Of a stretch of DNA of 14,624 nt, positions 1 through 7,455 are shown piece by piece. Both the position numbers and the translations under genes were made by a program. The number at the start of each line of letters is the position of its first letter. Position 1 is the stretch's first letter. Source of the stretch: JASGDB01 sp049841315 (GTDB taxonomy: Bacteria; Bacteroidota; Bacteroidia; Flavobacteriales; Weeksellaceae); assembly GCA_049841315.1 (NCBI GenBank), contig JASGDB010000147.1, positions 1-14,624 on the forward strand, in the 5' to 3' direction. A model generated the notes under the pieces. It was not told the origin of the DNA. It saw only the letters and a list, made by a program, of their open reading frames with translations, and searched no databases.

Positions 1-333
1 AAAATCCTGGCTGCTCCATGTTTTTAACTCCGGCATATAACTATCCAAAGTAAATCCTTTTTTATAGTTATCTGTACCGGAAGCGGGATACACGCTTACA
101 TATAATTTTGAGTTTAGCTCCTTATTGTCTTTACCTGTTTTGATGGTAACCTTTGCTACCGATAAGAAATAATCCGCATCATTCACTGTTGCTGTTGTTG
201 TTTGCTGAGTGCTGCCCGTATTGCTTTTGGGTTTTTGGAGTACTGATTGAAGTGGACTGTTTTTGATAAGCTGCGCCTTTGCGCCTGTGCTGCCGGCTGT
301 TACAACCAAAAGCACGATGATTAAATTTTTCAT
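1..333 (-). CDS. Secreted hypothetical protein, C-terminus cut by window edge
   Basis: An open frame starts with ATG at 333-331 and runs off the left edge after 111 codons without a stop. The N-terminus (MKNLIIVLLVVTAGSTGAKAQ) is a clear signal peptide: a short basic start, a hydrophobic core and an A-K-A site followed by Q, the usual flavobacterial pattern. A Ser/Thr/Gln-rich linker follows (about residues 35-50, with a TTT run), then a probable beta-rich region containing the stretch ADYFLSVAKVTIKTG. No family is recognised, and any sorting domain would lie outside the window. It starts 30 bases after the stop of the NHL-like T9SS gene on the same strand, so it is probably the third gene of an operon of secreted proteins. 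The function is unknown. Confidence 0.75.
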   Translation of the reverse strand, partial: MKNLIIVLLVVTAGSTGAKAQLIKNSPLQSVLQKPKSNTGSTQQTTTATVNDADYFLSVAKVTIKTGKDNKELNSKLYVSVYPASGTDNYKKGFTLDSYMPELKTWSSQDF

Positions 334-363
334 AATGATTATTTTTAATGGTTCAAGATTAAT

Positions 364-2217
364 TTAAGAGAATTGTTTTTTGATAAATTTTTGTTGGTTA
401 ATGCCTTTTTCTGTGGATATTTTGATAACATAAACCCCTTTTTCCAAAGCACGTACTTCAAGATTTTGTGTATTGCTGAATTTTGCTACGGTCTTTCCGC
501 TCATATCAAAAATTTCGGCAGATTTGATTTTTTCGGCAGATTTGATGTTGATAAAATCGGTTGCCGGGTTGGGATAGATTTGTATTTTCGGTTGCTCTTT
601 GGCATCGGAAGTTCCGAGAAGATTGGATAAATCTATAACTTTGAGCAGATTATTTCCTGTATCGGCAACAAATAGTTTGCTTCCGTCCGCATTCAGGCAG
701 ATTCCTTCGGGTTGATTGAAGCCGCTGCCAATGGTAATAATGTTGCTTCCATCGGTATTCATTCGTTTTATTGCGTTGTTTCCGGTATCGGCGATGTAGA
801 GGTAATTGTCTTTCAAAACGATGCTGCTTGGCAGGTGAAATCCTGTTCCGATTCCGGCGGTGGTATTATCCGGTGTAATTTTTTTAATCGTGTTGTCGAG
901 GTAATTTGCCACATAATAATTTCCGCTGGTATCCATATCAAAACCTCTTGGGCTGAGAAGTCCGCTGCCGATATTAATGTATGTCCACCCGGAAGGGAAC
1001 ATAAAATATTTTTTTACCAAATTGGGAGTATTACTTTGGCTGTAAATATCACTTGTTCCGCTGCTTCTCGCCAGATAAGGTGCATTGAGCCCTGTAATAA
1101 CTTCGCTATAATAAATCCCGTCCAAGGAAACACTTCGTATGGAATTGTTGGTTCTGTCGGCTACATAAAGTTTGTTGTCCGGTGTTAGGGAAAGTGCTCC
1201 TAATTCATTGGTGGTATTGTAAATATTCGAGATTTCGTAGGTGGAATTTTTTATTTTTTTGATGGTTTTGTATCCTGTGTTTACATCAATATCTGTTATA
1301 AAAATGGAATTACTTGCCGGGTCAAATGCAATTCCTGCGGGAGAAGTAAACTGGCTGCCTCTCATCGTGAAAGTATTATCGGGATATTTAAAATCATAAG
1401 GCAAATATCCGTTTCCGGTAAAAACAGAGAAATGAGCCGTCTGAAAATCCTTTGCAGCAACAGCCACGGGCAAAAACGCACTTCCGACATCTGCAACAGG
1501 CAAAGAATATGAAGTAATAATAGTACCGGAAGTATTCATAAGGACAATTTTCGATTGACCGCTGATGACAAGCCCGATACTGGAACAAAAATCTATGCAA
1601 CTTGCCGTAGTTCCTACATTTATATAGGAGTAAGCGGTAAAAGTGCTGTTTATTTTCATTATCTGATTGCTCGTAGAACCGAAAGTAAAATACACATTCC
1701 CGGCACTATCAAATGTGAAATCCGTAGCGTTGGTGTTGTCTCCCATTGGATTAGTATAGCCAACGCTGCCGTCATTGATATAAATGCGTCCTAATTTATC
1801 ATTAACAGCAGGAGTTGTAAACCATAAATAAACACCAAGAAATTTCAAATTGGTAATCGCCGTATTCGGGCTTGAAAATAATACGGGATTGCTTCCGTCA
1901 TTATTCATTTTAAAAACTTTCCCTCCGTTTGTTCCCGGAGAAGCATAGGCAACATACAGTCTGTTTAAATCGTCCAAGGCAATCGCAGTTGGTTTTCCGT
2001 TTCCGGCAGAGATTACCGTTGTTTTGTTGTTGGAATCAATTTTCATAATCAGGTCATCGGTACTGTCGCAGATGTAGATATTTCCGTTGGAATCCTGAGC
2101 AATATCTGCTGCATAGGTAAAACGGTGTCCCAAGCCTATTGTAGTGATATTTTGTGCATTTCCTGTTCCTGCAATAAAGCAAAAGAGCAATAGGAAAATT
2201 TGTTGTAATGTTTTCAT
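364..2217 (-). CDS. Secreted NHL/beta-propeller repeat protein with T9SS type A sorting domain
   Basis: 617 residues. A signal peptide (MKTLQQIFLLLFCFIAGTGNAQ, about 1-22) is followed by about 500 residues of NHL/SMP-30-like propeller repeats. These show as recurring blades such as LYVADRTNNSIRSVSLDG, YYVANYLDNTIKKITPDN and LYIADTGNNAIKRMNTDG. The last 73 residues (545-617) form a T9SS sorting domain: YPNPATDFINI, EIFDMSGKTV, LEKGVYVIKI and a basic KFIKK end. It should be exported by Sec, then moved across the outer membrane by T9SS and attached to the surface or released. Propellers of this kind usually bind ligands or proteins, and no catalytic motif is visible. It begins 20 bases after the LamG gene, so the two are probably co-transcribed. 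Its tail is nearly the same as that of the LamG protein, plus three extra residues (QFS). The substrate is unknown. Confidence 0.9.
   Translation of the reverse strand: MKTLQQIFLLLFCFIAGTGNAQNITTIGLGHRFTYAADIAQDSNGNIYICDSTDDLIMKIDSNNKTTVISAGNGKPTAIALDDLNRLYVAYASPGTNGGKVFKMNNDGSNPVLFSSPNTAITNLKFLGVYLWFTTPAVNDKLGRIYINDGSVGYTNPMGDNTNATDFTFDSAGNVYFTFGSTSNQIMKINSTFTAYSYINVGTTASCIDFCSSIGLVISGQSKIVLMNTSGTIITSYSLPVADVGSAFLPVAVAAKDFQTAHFSVFTGNGYLPYDFKYPDNTFTMRGSQFTSPAGIAFDPASNSIFITDIDVNTGYKTIKKIKNSTYEISNIYNTTNELGALSLTPDNKLYVADRTNNSIRSVSLDGIYYSEVITGLNAPYLARSSGTSDIYSQSNTPNLVKKYFMFPSGWTYINIGSGLLSPRGFDMDTSGNYYVANYLDNTIKKITPDNTTAGIGTGFHLPSSIVLKDNYLYIADTGNNAIKRMNTDGSNIITIGSGFNQPEGICLNADGSKLFVADTGNNLLKVIDLSNLLGTSDAKEQPKIQIYPNPATDFINIKSAEKIKSAEIFDMSGKTVAKFSNTQNLEVRALEKGVYVIKISTEKGINQQKFIKKQFS
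376..585 (-). repeat. Duplicated T9SS sorting-domain segment, copy in the NHL-like gene
   Basis: These 210 bases encode residues 545-614. They align without gaps to 2241-2450 in the adjacent LamG gene. By hand count 61 of 70 residues are identical, including the uninterrupted block KSAEIFDMSGKTVAKF and most of the last 20 residues. The domains in front of the two tails are unrelated. Confidence 0.85.
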
Positions 2218-2237
2218 AATTTATAAATTTTGGTTCA

Positions 2238-3188
2238 TTATTTTTTGATGAATTTCTGTTGATTAACGCCTTTTTCTGTGGATATTTTGATAACATAAAC
2301 TCCTTTTTCCAAAGTGCTTACATCAAGATTTTGCGTATTGTTAAATTTTGCTACGGTTTTCCCGCTCATATCAAAAATTTCGGCAGATTTGATTTTTTCT
2401 GAGGATTTAATGTTGATGAAATCAGAAACAGGATTGGGATAAATGCTGATATTTTTCGACAAAGTAATATTTGCTGCACCCAAATTTCCCGTGCTTACCA
2501 GTACTCCTACTTCCTGAGAGGTTAATGCTCTTTTGAAAATTTTCATATCATCTATCACACCGTTGCTGTACTCGTCCGGTCCGCTCAGGCTTCTACCGAT
2601 GACATAAGGATTGATGAGGTCTTCCGAAAAACTTCCGTTGTAAGCAACCGTTTGTATCAGGCTTCCGTCAATATAGAATTTGGCTTCCTGCAAAGACTTA
2701 TTGTAAGTCATAGTGATATTATACCATTGGTTGAAATTCCACGTAAAATTACAACCTGCAAATGGGGCGTTGTAACCTGCAATAAAGTTTATGCCGCCTG
2801 TTGCCCAGTTGGCTTCCAAGAGCAGAGAACCCATATCGGTATTGGGATTGTATTGTTCGATAATCGAAAATACATTCCAGTCGTTATACCAGCTTCTTAT
2901 CTTAATCCAAGCGGAAATCGTAAATTCTTCGGCTGTGTAAATCTGCCCCATAGAACTGCTTGCCGGAAAATCTATATAGCCGGAAGTTCCGTTAAAATCA
3001 TAGGCACTGTTCGGGTTTCCAAATCTGTCCTCCGTCAAAGTGGCACCGTGCACCGTTCCGTGATTGCCGTTTCCGCTCACGTCATTGGCATTTCCGCTGA
3101 ATGGAAAATCGGCAATAAGGTCATTACTTTGGGCATTCACAAAAGAAGACAGCAGCGTGAAGCCCAATAAAAAAAGTAGATTTTTCAT
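2238..3188 (-). CDS. Secreted LamG/concanavalin A-like domain protein with T9SS type A sorting domain
   Basis: 316 residues. The signal peptide is about 1-20 (MKNLLFLLGFTLLSSFVNAQ). Residues about 24-230 form one LamG/concanavalin A-like lectin domain (LamG_3 type). Its hallmarks are ADFPFSGNANDVSGNGNHG, YDFNGTSGYIDFP, the strand FTISAWIKIRSW, KFYIDGSLIQT and the closing GVIDDMKIFKRALTSQEV. Residues 247-316 are a T9SS sorting domain (IYPNPVSDFINIKS through KFIKK). Such domains usually bind carbohydrate on the cell surface, and no catalytic domain is attached. It is the first gene of the minus-strand group and is divergent from the histidine kinase gene across a repeat-rich 446-bp gap. The domain calls are secure; the ligand is unknown. 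Confidence 0.9.
   Translation of the reverse strand: MKNLLFLLGFTLLSSFVNAQSNDLIADFPFSGNANDVSGNGNHGTVHGATLTEDRFGNPNSAYDFNGTSGYIDFPASSSMGQIYTAEEFTISAWIKIRSWYNDWNVFSIIEQYNPNTDMGSLLLEANWATGGINFIAGYNAPFAGCNFTWNFNQWYNITMTYNKSLQEAKFYIDGSLIQTVAYNGSFSEDLINPYVIGRSLSGPDEYSNGVIDDMKIFKRALTSQEVGVLVSTGNLGAANITLSKNISIYPNPVSDFINIKSSEKIKSAEIFDMSGKTVAKFNNTQNLDVSTLEKGVYVIKISTEKGVNQQKFIKK
2241..2450 (-). repeat. Duplicated T9SS sorting-domain segment, copy in the LamG gene
   Basis: Partner of 376-585. The two genes also have similar leaders. Reading toward each ATG (minus strand) both contain AACCAAAATTT a few bases before an AATTATG context. Both ends of the gene resemble those of its neighbour while the centres differ. 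Confidence 0.8.
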
Positions 3189-3240
3189 AATTCAAAATTT
3201 TGGTTTGTTATTTTAATTTTAATTTGACACTTGCTATTGG

Positions 3241-3463
3241 ATTTAAACGCAACGCCCGCAAAGTTTTTTTAAAAAAATTATTGAAAATATTTTTAAGGTT
3301 CGCAAAGACGCTTCGCTCATCAATGAACGCAAAGTCTTGGCTGAGCGAAGCGTCTTTGCCTCATTTTTTTTTATTTTTTTTTAAAGGAATCGGCGAATAT
3401 TCATTTGCGAACCTAATAGTTTGAAGTTGGTTAAACTTTTCTTTGCGGACTCTGCGTTTAAAT
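3241..3463. repeat. Nested inverted-repeat element rich in CGCAAAG/CTTTGCG
   Basis: This 223-bp element fills much of the gap between divergent genes. The outer arms 3241-3263 and 3441-3463 are reverse complements at 20 of 23 positions. The middle arms 3296-3306 and 3404-3414 are perfect over 11 bp (AGGTTCGCAAA / TTTGCGAACCT). The inner arms 3302-3319 and 3342-3359 are perfect over 18 bp, with a 22-base loop. Middle and inner left arms overlap at 3302-3306, so those two pairings compete. GCAAAG or its complement occurs at 3258, 3302, 3329, 3354, 3404 (as TTTGCG) and 3441. Long T tracts lie at 3364-3382. It looks like a MITE- or REP-like dispersed element. From memory, not checked here, CTTTGCG-type repeats are common between genes of flavobacteria. 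Confidence 0.75.
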
Positions 3464-3539
3464 AATTTTACAAATGCACAATAGATTTAGATTTATTTTT
3501 AAATTTGAAATTGTAATCACAAAAGTATCTTGAAAGGAC

Positions 3540-3610
3540 AGTGGAATCAATCCCAGAAAAAGTGGAAATTTCAGTAGCGGAAAATCCCTTTTTTCGGGGA
3601 AGCGGAAATT
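3540..3610 (+). promoter_or_regulatory. Four imperfect AGyGGAAATT copies upstream of the kinase gene
   Basis: Copies begin at 3540 (AGTGGAAT, partial), 3561 (AGTGGAAATT), 3576 (AGCGGAAAAT) and 3601 (AGCGGAAATT), spaced 21, 15 and 25 bases. They lie within 95 bases of the kinase start. They could be direct-repeat operator sites, for example for the response regulator encoded downstream. This is inference only; the motif is not one I recognise. Confidence 0.3.
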
Positions 3611-3622
3611 GTAGTTAAACTT

Positions 3623-3630
3623 TACATTTG
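3623..3630 (+). promoter_or_regulatory. Candidate -7 element TACATTTG
   Basis: An exact match to the Bacteroidetes -7 consensus TAnnTTTG, ending only four bases before the kinase ATG at 3635. A TTG at 3609-3611 is closer (11-base spacer) than the usual -33 spacing. If used, the transcript would be leaderless or nearly so. A second exact match, TAAATTTG at 3500-3507, would give a leader of about 120 bases. Such a motif occurs by chance roughly every 1.5-2 kb per strand in DNA this AT-rich. Confidence 0.3.
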
Positions 3631-3634
3631 TATT

Positions 3635-5581
3635 ATGAAAAAATTGCCACCTATTTTAGCCGCTTTCCTCATCTTCTGTATTTCGATGAATGGGCAAACT
3701 CCTTCACAATCAAATGTTTCGGATAAAATTCTTTCACAAGCCAAAGAAGATAAAAAAAGTGTTGATGCATTAATTAAGTTTGGAATGAAGAATCAAGATT
3801 CAAAACCCGAACTTGCTGTTCAAGCCTATAAAAAAGCCTTTTTTATCAGTAGTAAAATAAATTATCCGGAGGGAAAACTCAATTTTTACAGAAGTTACAC
3901 CGACCTCCTTTCCCGCAAAGGGAAATTGGATTCGGTAAAACTATTGAATGAAAAAGCACTTGCGTTAAGCACAACAATGAAAGATTCTTTGGAAATTGCA
4001 TTTTCGTTGCTGAACATTGGCGGAGCATATATGTCTACCAACGAATACGAAGAGGCTTACGATTATTTGTACAAAGGATACAACATTTACTCAAAACTGG
4101 GAGACGGAAAAAAAGAGGCACAAATCCTGAATGTCTTACAGCAACTGTCTTATTTTATGCACAATTACGAGCAAGGGATTCGCCTCGGGCTTCAGGCGGA
4201 AAAAAAATCGGGGGAATTGAATAGTTTTGATAAAGCATCTATCTATAACAATCTTGCCATTAATTATACTGCAATCAATGATTTTGAAAAAGCAGCATTA
4301 TACCTGAACCGCTCTTATGAAATCGGGAAGAAAGAGAATAACAAAGTGCTGAAAGGCTTGTATTTTATGAATATGGCAGATATTGATTTCCATCGGGGAA
4401 ATTTTAAAAATATAAAACAGCTCTTGGACCAATCGAAAAATATGTTCAGCGAATTTGGCGAAAGCGAATATACGGGACTTATAGATTGGGGATATGCCAT
4501 CTATTATTTATCGCAAAAAGACTATGATTTATCCAAAAAACATGCAGAATCGGCACTGAAAACGGCACAAAAAGTAAACAGCAAAGCCCTTCGGCTGAAA
4601 GCACTCAACACACTTTCCCAAATTGAATTTGCTTCTCAAAATATGGATTCCGGATTCAGCTATGCAAAACAAGCGCAGCAACTCAATGACAGCATTCTGA
4701 ATCAGTCCGTAACCCGCAAATCTGCCTATTACGAAAAGCAGTTTGAAACCAGCAAAAAAGAAACCCAAATCAAGTTGCAACAAACGCAGATTGAGCGAAA
4801 AAATATCCTTAATTACATATTGATAGGCAGTACATTAGCATTGCTTTTAATTATATTTTTATCTTACAGAAACTACAATACAAGAAAAAAACTGCAACTG
4901 CAACGCATCAGCGAACTCGAAATAGAGCAGCAATTATTAGCCACGCAATCTATGCTAAAAGGGCAGGACGAAGAGCGAAGCCGCCTTGCCAAAGACCTTC
5001 ACGACGGTTTGGGCGGATTGCTGAGCGGCGTAAAACTTCAATTAGGCGCTATGAAAGGAAATTTAATTTTATCGGAAGAAAACGGAAAATCTTTCGACAG
5101 AACTTTGCTGAAATTAGACGAATCCATAAACGAAATGCGTCGCGTAGCCCACAATATGATGCCGGAATCCCTCTTGAAATCCGGACTGAAACAGGCAATT
5201 TTGGATTACTGCGATTCCATTTCGGAAAAACAGCCGTTCGTCATCAACTGCGAACTCCACGGAATTGACGAAAAAATGAGCAGCGCAACAGAAATCATCA
5301 TCTACCGGATTATTCAGGAACTGATAAATAACGCCATAAAACACGCATCGGCAACGCAAATCCTGGTGCAGATTTTCCGGCACGACAACCACGAAATTTT
5401 CATAACCGTAGAAGACAACGGAAAAGGATTCGACCCCGAAAAAACCAACCTCACGAAATCGGACGGAATGCGGAACGTGCAATCCAGAATCAACTATCTG
5501 AAAGGAACAATGGACATCAAATCCGAACCGGGAAAAGGCACTTCCGTTTTTATCGAATGTAAAGAAGAAAACTATGGATAA
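3635..5581 (+). CDS. TPR-containing membrane sensor histidine kinase (HisKA_3/HATPase, NarX-like output)
   Basis: 648 residues. The N-terminal signal sequence is MKKLPPILAAFLIFCISMNGQ. About residues 40-350 are helical TPR repeats, for example NLAINYTAINDFEKAALYLNRSYEIG and LLNIGGAYMSTNEYEEAYDYLYKGY. A single transmembrane helix lies at about 392-411 (LNYILIGSTLALLLIIFLSY), followed by a coiled linker. The HisKA_3 dimerisation domain contains the phospho-acceptor H456 in RLAKDLHDGLGGLLS. The HATPase domain has an N-box at 562-570 (ELINNAIKH) and a G-box at 594-599 (DNGKGF). The topology suggests a periplasmic TPR sensor and a cytoplasmic kinase. The stop overlaps the response regulator start by eight bases, so the two are surely a translationally coupled cognate pair. 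The signal sensed is unknown; a protein or peptide ligand of the TPRs is plausible. Confidence 0.93.
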   Translation: MKKLPPILAAFLIFCISMNGQTPSQSNVSDKILSQAKEDKKSVDALIKFGMKNQDSKPELAVQAYKKAFFISSKINYPEGKLNFYRSYTDLLSRKGKLDSVKLLNEKALALSTTMKDSLEIAFSLLNIGGAYMSTNEYEEAYDYLYKGYNIYSKLGDGKKEAQILNVLQQLSYFMHNYEQGIRLGLQAEKKSGELNSFDKASIYNNLAINYTAINDFEKAALYLNRSYEIGKKENNKVLKGLYFMNMADIDFHRGNFKNIKQLLDQSKNMFSEFGESEYTGLIDWGYAIYYLSQKDYDLSKKHAESALKTAQKVNSKALRLKALNTLSQIEFASQNMDSGFSYAKQAQQLNDSILNQSVTRKSAYYEKQFETSKKETQIKLQQTQIERKNILNYILIGSTLALLLIIFLSYRNYNTRKKLQLQRISELEIEQQLLATQSMLKGQDEERSRLAKDLHDGLGGLLSGVKLQLGAMKGNLILSEENGKSFDRTLLKLDESINEMRRVAHNMMPESLLKSGLKQAILDYCDSISEKQPFVINCELHGIDEKMSSATEIIIYRIIQELINNAIKHASATQILVQIFRHDNHEIFITVEDNGKGFDPEKTNLTKSDGMRNVQSRINYLKGTMDIKSEPGKGTSVFIECKEENYG

Positions 5582-6200
5582 ACTCAAAATCCTTATCGTG
5601 GACGACCATCCGATGGTTCAGGAAGGACTGCTCTCGATGCTCCGCCAGTTCGCTTTCGTGGATTGCGCAACAGCTGCCGGAAACGCTTACAAAGCCTTGG
5701 AAATGATACAGCAAAATCCGCCCGATATTGTTCTTACCGACATCAATATGCCGGAAATCAGCGGAATTGAACTCACCGAAAAAATCAGAAAAGAATTTCC
5801 CGACATCAAAATAATCGGAATGAGCACTTTTAACGAGAGGAATTACATCACGCAAATGATTGCTTCCGGTGCGGACGGCTATCTGGTAAAAAACGCTCCC
5901 GAAGACGAAATAAAAGCTGCTATTTTATCCGTTTCCGACGGCAAAATGTTTCTGGGAGTGAATATCAACCTCACGTCCGGCGAAAAACAGGAACTCAAAG
6001 AAATCCCGACACTCAGCAGCCGCGAAAAAGAAGTTTTGGAACTCATTTCCGAAGGACTTACCAACCAGCAGATTGCCGAAAAAATTTTCATCAGCCCTTA
6101 CACGGTGGACAGCCACAGAAAAAGCCTGCTCGTAAAACTGGGCGCGAATAATACGGCTACGCTGATTAAACAGGCGATAAAGTATAATTTGGTGAAGTAG
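5574..6200 (+). CDS. Response regulator, NarL/FixJ family with LuxR-type HTH
   Basis: 208 residues. The receiver domain covers about residues 4-120, with acidic pair D10/D11, phospho-acceptor D56 (VLTDINMPE), switch residue S84 or T85 (GMSTF) and conserved K106 (YLVKNA). The LuxR/GerE helix-turn-helix lies at about 147-207 (LSSREKEVLELISEGLTNQQIAEKIFIS, then TVDSHRKSLLVKLGA). All residues needed for phosphorelay are present. Translation starts inside the end of the kinase gene (eight-base overlap). It is a cytoplasmic transcription factor, presumably activated by phosphotransfer from H456 of the kinase. Its targets are not visible; the repeated motif at 3540-3610 is a candidate for autoregulation, and the divergent T9SS operon is a possible second target. 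It converges with galE across 73 bases in which I see no convincing terminator. Confidence 0.95.
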   Translation: MDKLKILIVDDHPMVQEGLLSMLRQFAFVDCATAAGNAYKALEMIQQNPPDIVLTDINMPEISGIELTEKIRKEFPDIKIIGMSTFNERNYITQMIASGADGYLVKNAPEDEIKAAILSVSDGKMFLGVNINLTSGEKQELKEIPTLSSREKEVLELISEGLTNQQIAEKIFISPYTVDSHRKSLLVKLGANNTATLIKQAIKYNLVK

Positions 6201-6273
6201 CAATGCAAAATCTTTGTCAAAGCCTTTAAACACACCGTTGGTCATTTCGTGAAAAACAGAACTTTTCTTTGTA

Positions 6274-7290
6274 CTATTTTCTGGAATCCAGATACTTTTG
6301 CCACTGCCAAACCGTTCCCAGTGCTTCTTCCAGAGAGGTTTCCGATTTCCAGCCAAGCTCTCTTTCCGCTTTGTCGGCATTGGCGTAAGCAATCGTAATA
6401 TCTCCTGCCCTCCTGTCGCAAATCTGATACGGAACTTTCACATCATTCGCTTTTTCAAATGCCTGAACAACCTCAAGAACAGAAGAACCTTTCCCCGTTC
6501 CCAGATTATAAATATCCAGCACCGTTTCCTCCTGAGAATTAATGAGTTTTTGCAATGCTTTTACGTGAGCCTTAGCCAAATCTACCACATAGATATAGTC
6601 GCGGATAGCCGTTCCGTCTGCCGTAGGATAATCATTCCCCCAGATATTCAGTTTTTCCCGGATTCCGGCTGCAGTCTGCATCACATACGGAACAAGATTA
6701 TTCGGAATCCCAATCGGAAGCTCGCCAAGTTTAGCAGAAGGATGCGCTCCTATCGGATTGAAATAACGAAGCAGCGTTACTCTTTTTTTATAAGCATTGG
6801 CAAAATCTTTCAGAATATCCTCACCCATCTGCTTGGTTTTTCCGTAAGAAGATTCGGCTTCTTTCAGTGGCGTGTCCTCGTTAATCGGCATCTGGTCTGC
6901 CTGACCGTACACCGTGCAGGAAGAACTGAAAATAAAATTGGAAATATTTCTTGCCTTAAATTCCTGAAGAATATTGATGAGCGAAAAAAGATTGTTTTCA
7001 TAATAATCCAAAGGCTTTTCCTGACTCTCTCCCACTGCTTTAAACGCTGCAAAATTGATACATCCCTCAATTTTATGAGCATCAAAAACCTGAGCGAGAA
7101 GCTCTTTTCTCTTTAAATCAAAAGGATAAAAAAACGGTTTTTTGCCTGTAATTTCTTCAATATTATTAAGGATAAATTTCTCTGTATTGGATAAATCGTC
7201 CACGATAACGACTTCAAAATTATTGTTCAGAAGCTCTACAACTGTGTGGGAACCAATATAGCCTAAACCGCCTGTTACGAGTATGGTCAT
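6274..7290 (-). CDS. galE: UDP-glucose 4-epimerase
   Basis: 338 residues, the same length as E. coli GalE. The Rossmann NAD-binding motif TGGLGYIGS is at 6-14. The catalytic triad falls at the E. coli positions: S124 in FSSSCTVYG, Y149 and K153 in SSYGKTK. Further conserved signatures are FAAFKAVGES, LRYFNPIGAHPS, GTAIRDYIYVVDLAKAH and YNLGTGKGSSV. It interconverts UDP-glucose and UDP-galactose in the cytoplasm; some family members also handle UDP-GlcNAc/UDP-GalNAc, which sequence alone does not settle. It is a single gene on the minus strand, between the two-component system and the GH109 gene and divergent from the latter. A role with the sugar genes nearby (GH109, kinase, nucleotidyltransferase) is plausible but inferred. 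Confidence 0.96.
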   Translation of the reverse strand: MTILVTGGLGYIGSHTVVELLNNNFEVVIVDDLSNTEKFILNNIEEITGKKPFFYPFDLKRKELLAQVFDAHKIEGCINFAAFKAVGESQEKPLDYYENNLFSLINILQEFKARNISNFIFSSSCTVYGQADQMPINEDTPLKEAESSYGKTKQMGEDILKDFANAYKKRVTLLRYFNPIGAHPSAKLGELPIGIPNNLVPYVMQTAAGIREKLNIWGNDYPTADGTAIRDYIYVVDLAKAHVKALQKLINSQEETVLDIYNLGTGKGSSVLEVVQAFEKANDVKVPYQICDRRAGDITIAYANADKAERELGWKSETSLEEALGTVWQWQKYLDSRK

Positions 7291-7297
7291 AGTTTTA

Positions 7298-7326
7298 TGA
7301 GTGATAAGTGATGAATGATGAGTGAT
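7298..7326. repeat. Short imperfect TGATGAG-type repeat in galE leader
   Basis: A low-complexity run of TGAGTGAT, AAGTGATG, AATGATG and AGTGAT units, 8-36 bases upstream of the galE start (which reads away to the left). The rest of the 165-bp galE/GH109 gap shows no exact TAnnTTTG on either strand; the closest is TATATTTA on the minus strand at 7345-7338. Confidence 0.5.
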
Positions 7327-7455
7327 TTTTAAAGCTGTAAATATACGACATAAAAGAGCATGTAAAGAAAGCGGTTTACCTAAAAAATATCATTTTTCAT
7401 CTTAAATTTTCTTAAATTGCGTAATCAAAATTTTTAACAAAAACTCATCGAAAAT

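Noticed and set aside
712..1188. Plus-strand open frame of 158 codons inside the NHL-like gene
   Set aside because: Antisense to a gene with a signal peptide, repeated blades and a T9SS tail; its own product resembles no family.
3302..3382. Inner hairpin followed by T tracts read as an intrinsic terminator
   Set aside because: Both flanking genes point away from it, so no known transcript would end here. It is part of a larger nested repeat; a small RNA terminator remains possible but is unsupported.
3200..3424. Plus-strand open frame of 74 codons between the divergent genes
   Set aside because: It is made almost entirely of the inverted-repeat element and T tracts (giving FFLFFFK), so it is not a credible gene.
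6212..6222. CTTTGTCAAAG as a terminator between the response regulator and galE
   Set aside because: The stem is only four base pairs without GC-rich core or T run.
6298..7116. Plus-strand open frame of 272 codons opposite galE
   Set aside because: It lies wholly antisense to galE, whose catalytic residues are all intact; the translation has no recognisable domain and is rich in Phe, Arg, Ile and Ser as expected of an antisense shadow.
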